Of a DNA stretch of 64,000 nucleotides, positions 61,480 through 64,000 are shown piece after piece (position 1 is the stretch's first letter; each line of letters starts with the position of its first letter). The notes below the pieces were generated by a model. The model did not search any database and was not told the DNA's origin. It saw only the letters and a list, made by a program, of their open reading frames with translations. This stretch comes from Trichodelitschia bisporula. Lineage: Eukaryota; Ascomycota; Dothideomycetes; Phaeotrichales; Phaeotrichaceae. The stretch is taken from positions 186,001-250,000 of the forward strand of contig ML996700.1 in assembly GCA_010356995.1 (NCBI GenBank), in the 5' to 3' direction. Made by a program: the position numbers and the translations under genes.

Positions 61480-62280
61480 ACGGGCCCGTGGGTGTACCTG
61501 ACGAGTTGCGTTGCATATTGGCCTCGAATGATCATTGCCGGTGTCAGACCGATGCACACATCATATTCTGAAGTTAAAGCTTGACGCGATGAGCCGAGCC
61601 AATCATAGGATAATGAAGCAGAAATCCTAGGAAGCATTGAAGATTAGACACGTTCCCGTGATGTGTGCGTACTGTGTACACCTGTTTTGCCATTAGCATG
61701 TGCTGACAAGGAGTTCCGCTAGTTGAGCCAACAGAAATTCGGGCACATTGCCGGTGGAGTGCGGATAACCCAACTATCGCAGGCTCGAGTAACTGCCTCT
61801 TGCCAGACCGTTACGGATGTACATCCGTACAGTGGCATCTCTATCTCCTCGAAAGTCAACAGAGCCTATTCTGCCCGTGGTGATGATTTCGTTTCGTAGT
61901 CTCATGGTTCCTGGGGCCGTACTTGGCAGGGGTGTACCTCGGCCCCCCTTTGGTGGCGACGGTTCGCGTTGCAGGGCCCGTCAAGGTTTGGTACCAGTGC
62001 CGATCTATCAAAACCCCTAAAATGCCATGTAAGCCTAATACTTGCCACACAACTGAACACCGAGCGAACTCTCCTTTATTGAGTACTCTCAGTCTCTCGC
62101 TCTCTCATCTCCCCCAGCTCTGTCCAATTCACTTCACTCGAGCTCCCGCATAGAATAGAGCTCGTCGGCCGGTGACCTAAGGTTAACAGCACCTTCTCAG
62201 GATCACCCACGGCCAGCACTACTAGCACGTCTCCTCGCTATCCCTTCTTTCGCCCTCGTCTCTTACCGTAACACTTAAAT
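61480..62280. other. Intergenic region with an 18-bp palindrome
   Basis: The region lies between ISN1 and the hydrolase gene. No coding sequence was recognised. A perfect palindrome lies at 61812-61829, and a C/T-rich leader-like stretch precedes the hydrolase. Confidence 0.55.
61801..61837. repeat. Perfect 18-bp palindrome inside an imperfect hairpin
   Basis: TACGGATGTACATCCGTA (61812-61829) is its own reverse complement. Beyond short mismatched spacers, TGCCA (61801-61805) pairs with TGGCA (61833-61837). Confidence 0.9.
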
Positions 62281-63843
62281 ATGGATATATCCGCCGCGGA
62301 CCTCGTGCGCCTGCTTCTTCCCAAGCTCCCCTCCATCACAAAGTCCATCCTCCTCCACGCCCTTCGCCTCTCCGATACGTCCGCAAAATGGGACCTCCGC
62401 ACCGCACTCACCATGGCCATTCTCCGCTGCCTCGTCGGCACCGACACACCCCACCCAATGGGCAAGCAACAGCACAACTCAATTCGTGATCCCGGAGTTA
62501 AAGGCCGGCTCTGGGTCTCGCGACTCGCGCTCCCCGCCCCACCCGAGGATGACGCGCGGGCGACTCTCTTCGCCGCCATTGAGGCTATGAAGCTCGACGG
62601 CATCGAAACATACACGCAGCCGGCTATCCTGCCCGTCGAGGCGGAATGGACGGGCTACCGGCCCAACGTAGCCAAAGATGCGCCCGAGCCTTCCATCTCC
62701 GAGGCTGAGAAGTACGAATCCCTGCTCAAAGACGCGTCGGGTCCAACTGTCATCCTATACTTCCATGGCGGCGCCTACTTCCTCATGGATCCCGCCACGC
62801 ACCGCAATGCCACGGCGCGTCTGGCGCAGCTCACAAAGGGCCGCGTGCTCAGTGTGCGCTACCGCCTCTCGCCGCAGAATCCCTTTCCCGCCGCTCTCCT
62901 CGACGGCCTAGTCGCGTACCTGTCCCTTCTCCATCCGCCTCCAGGCGCTCCCCACGCCGCGGTGAAGCCGGAGAACATTGTCTTCGCAGGCGACTCAGCC
63001 GGCGGGAACCTCGCGACCGCGCTGCTGCAATTCCTCCTCCAAGCACAGCGCGCTAACGGCGGCCACCCACCGCCGATTTCCTTCCACGGCGCCCGCATCC
63101 CGCTCGCTCTCCCCGCCGGCGTCTCGCTCAATTCTCCATGGATGGATGTCACGCGCTGTCTGTCGAGCCTGGTGTCCAACGCCAAGTGGGACTACCTCCC
63201 TCCGCCCACGGCCCTCGAAGCCCTGCGCTACACGCCGGACGATATTTGGCCCACGAAGCCACCGCGCGTCGACGTCTTCTGCGACGGAGCCGCGATGACA
63301 CACCCGCTTGTTTCGCCGCTTGCGGCGCTGGATTGGACAGGTGCGCCACCTGTGTACATTGTTAGTGGCGAGGAGATGCTCGCGGATGAGGCACAGGTGG
63401 TCGCGGCGCGAATGGCGCGGCAGGGCGTGGTGGTCGAGTGGGAGCAGTGGGAGGCGATGCCGCATTGCTTTGCGATGGTGTTTCAGGGGACGGAGATAAA
63501 TCGGCGCGTGTTCGATACATGGTCGGACTTTTGCGTGCGTGTTACTACGGGGCAGGAGGTAAAGCCGCACGGAGTATGGGTGGAGGCTAAGACGTGGGAA
63601 AGGAAGGAAGTGGATGTTAAGGGCCTGACAGCTATGCCGGATGATGAGGTGTTGCGGCAGATGCGGGAAAAGAGGGACGAGAGGATCAGGGTCGGAGAGG
63701 AGTATTTGAAGAAGTTGGCTGAAGAGGGAGTAGGCAAGGTCCAGGCCGATCATGCGAAGAAGGGCCAAGCCAAGCATGAGGTGCATGCAAAGGAAGAGGA
63801 GGCGAAGGCCAATGGCAAGGCCGGAGAGACAGCGAAGTTATAA
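62281..63843 (+). CDS. Alpha/beta hydrolase fold-3 (HSL-type) esterase/lipase
   Basis: This is a single exon of 520 codons. The oxyanion-hole motif HGGAYF (His162) and nucleophile motif GDSAGG (Ser239) define the hormone-sensitive-lipase-like family. The likely acid is Asp in SGEEMLADEAQ, and the base is His in MPHCFAM. About 60 residues at the C-terminus (REKRDERIRVGEEYLKKLAE, then Lys/Ala/Glu repeats) form a highly charged, probably helical tail that is unusual for a plain esterase. There is no signal peptide, so it is probably intracellular or on lipid droplets (inference). The substrate is unknown. The start at 62281 directly follows a C/T-rich leader and a short A/T stretch. Confidence 0.9.
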   Translation: MDISAADLVRLLLPKLPSITKSILLHALRLSDTSAKWDLRTALTMAILRCLVGTDTPHPMGKQQHNSIRDPGVKGRLWVSRLALPAPPEDDARATLFAAIEAMKLDGIETYTQPAILPVEAEWTGYRPNVAKDAPEPSISEAEKYESLLKDASGPTVILYFHGGAYFLMDPATHRNATARLAQLTKGRVLSVRYRLSPQNPFPAALLDGLVAYLSLLHPPPGAPHAAVKPENIVFAGDSAGGNLATALLQFLLQAQRANGGHPPPISFHGARIPLALPAGVSLNSPWMDVTRCLSSLVSNAKWDYLPPPTALEALRYTPDDIWPTKPPRVDVFCDGAAMTHPLVSPLAALDWTGAPPVYIVSGEEMLADEAQVVAARMARQGVVVEWEQWEAMPHCFAMVFQGTEINRRVFDTWSDFCVRVTTGQEVKPHGVWVEAKTWERKEVDVKGLTAMPDDEVLRQMREKRDERIRVGEEYLKKLAEEGVGKVQADHAKKGQAKHEVHAKEEEAKANGKAGETAKL

Positions 63844-64000
63844 CGGCGCTGGAGTTGTTAAGGGGTAACTATCATGGCACAATGGAAGCAAGCTGAGCCT
63901 GATAGCCACGCTTGCTTAGACGACTATGGACAGTGATACCCAATACAGCGGCGATGTTTTGTAGTTCAAATTCACAAGCGAGAAGATACTAGTTTCAGTG
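63844..64000. other. 3' flank of the hydrolase gene to window end
   Basis: Only 157 bases remain after the hydrolase stop codon. I see nothing in them beyond a probable 3' untranslated region. Confidence 0.5.

Overview
The window is nuclear DNA of a filamentous ascomycete (Pezizomycotina). Its genes encode conserved fungal proteins such as Isn1, an Rds1-type ferritin-like protein, an Imp2/Cdc15-type F-BAR protein and an ATR kinase of the UvsB/Mec1 type. They are interrupted by 42 very short introns, which I placed by eye at 41-69 nt, mostly 44-50. These have GT-type donors, CTAAC/CTGAC-like branch sites and YAG acceptors. I could not fix the class or genus. There are no operons, CRISPR arrays, rRNA genes or intact transposons.

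Layout. 1-6163 has no convincing gene and ends in a C/T-rich stretch in front of a Ran1-type protein kinase gene (6164-7509, +). 7510-14486 is a 7 kb stretch with nothing I can support. Two minus-strand genes follow: the splicing kinase Prp4 (14487-17089) and the F-BAR/SH3 cytokinesis protein Imp2/Cdc15 (17878-21071). A 1.6 kb intergenic region with a degenerate 200-bp tandem duplication separates them from the divergent NOT1 gene (22682-29711, +), the CCR4-NOT scaffold. Then come a 343-residue protein of unknown function (30880-31911, +), a secreted Rds1-like ferritin-fold protein (32308-33845, -), an Ara2-type aldo/keto reductase (35377-36492, +) and an uncharacterised single-pass membrane glycoprotein (37455-39850, -). 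A 3.5 kb intergenic region with another tandem duplication, a strong hairpin and a long ATG-free pyrimidine-rich stretch leads to HMG-CoA synthase (43372-44918, +).

The right-hand third is compact: Rtf2 (46590-47608, -), the ATR kinase (47868-55697, -), Cox16 (55987-56361, +, head-to-head with ATR), the tRNA adenosine deaminase subunit Tad2 (56488-57181, -), Mediator subunit Med17 (57341-59419, -), IMP 5'-nucleotidase Isn1 (59889-61479, +) and an HSL-type alpha/beta hydrolase (62281-63843, +).

Most genes serve unrelated housekeeping tasks: transcription and mRNA turnover (Med17, Not1), splicing (Prp4), cytokinesis (Imp2), replication stress (Rtf2 next to ATR), sterol synthesis (HMGS), tRNA editing (Tad2) and respiratory assembly (Cox16). 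Exon lengths and phases were checked and sum to intact reading frames for every multi-exon gene. I found no obvious new multi-gene system. The best leads are five stop-free introns of 3n length in conserved genes, a run of microexons in ISN1, recurrent GTAC-centred palindromes outside coding sequence, two diverged tandem duplications, one orphan conserved-looking gene, and a protein-like relic downstream of the membrane glycoprotein gene.
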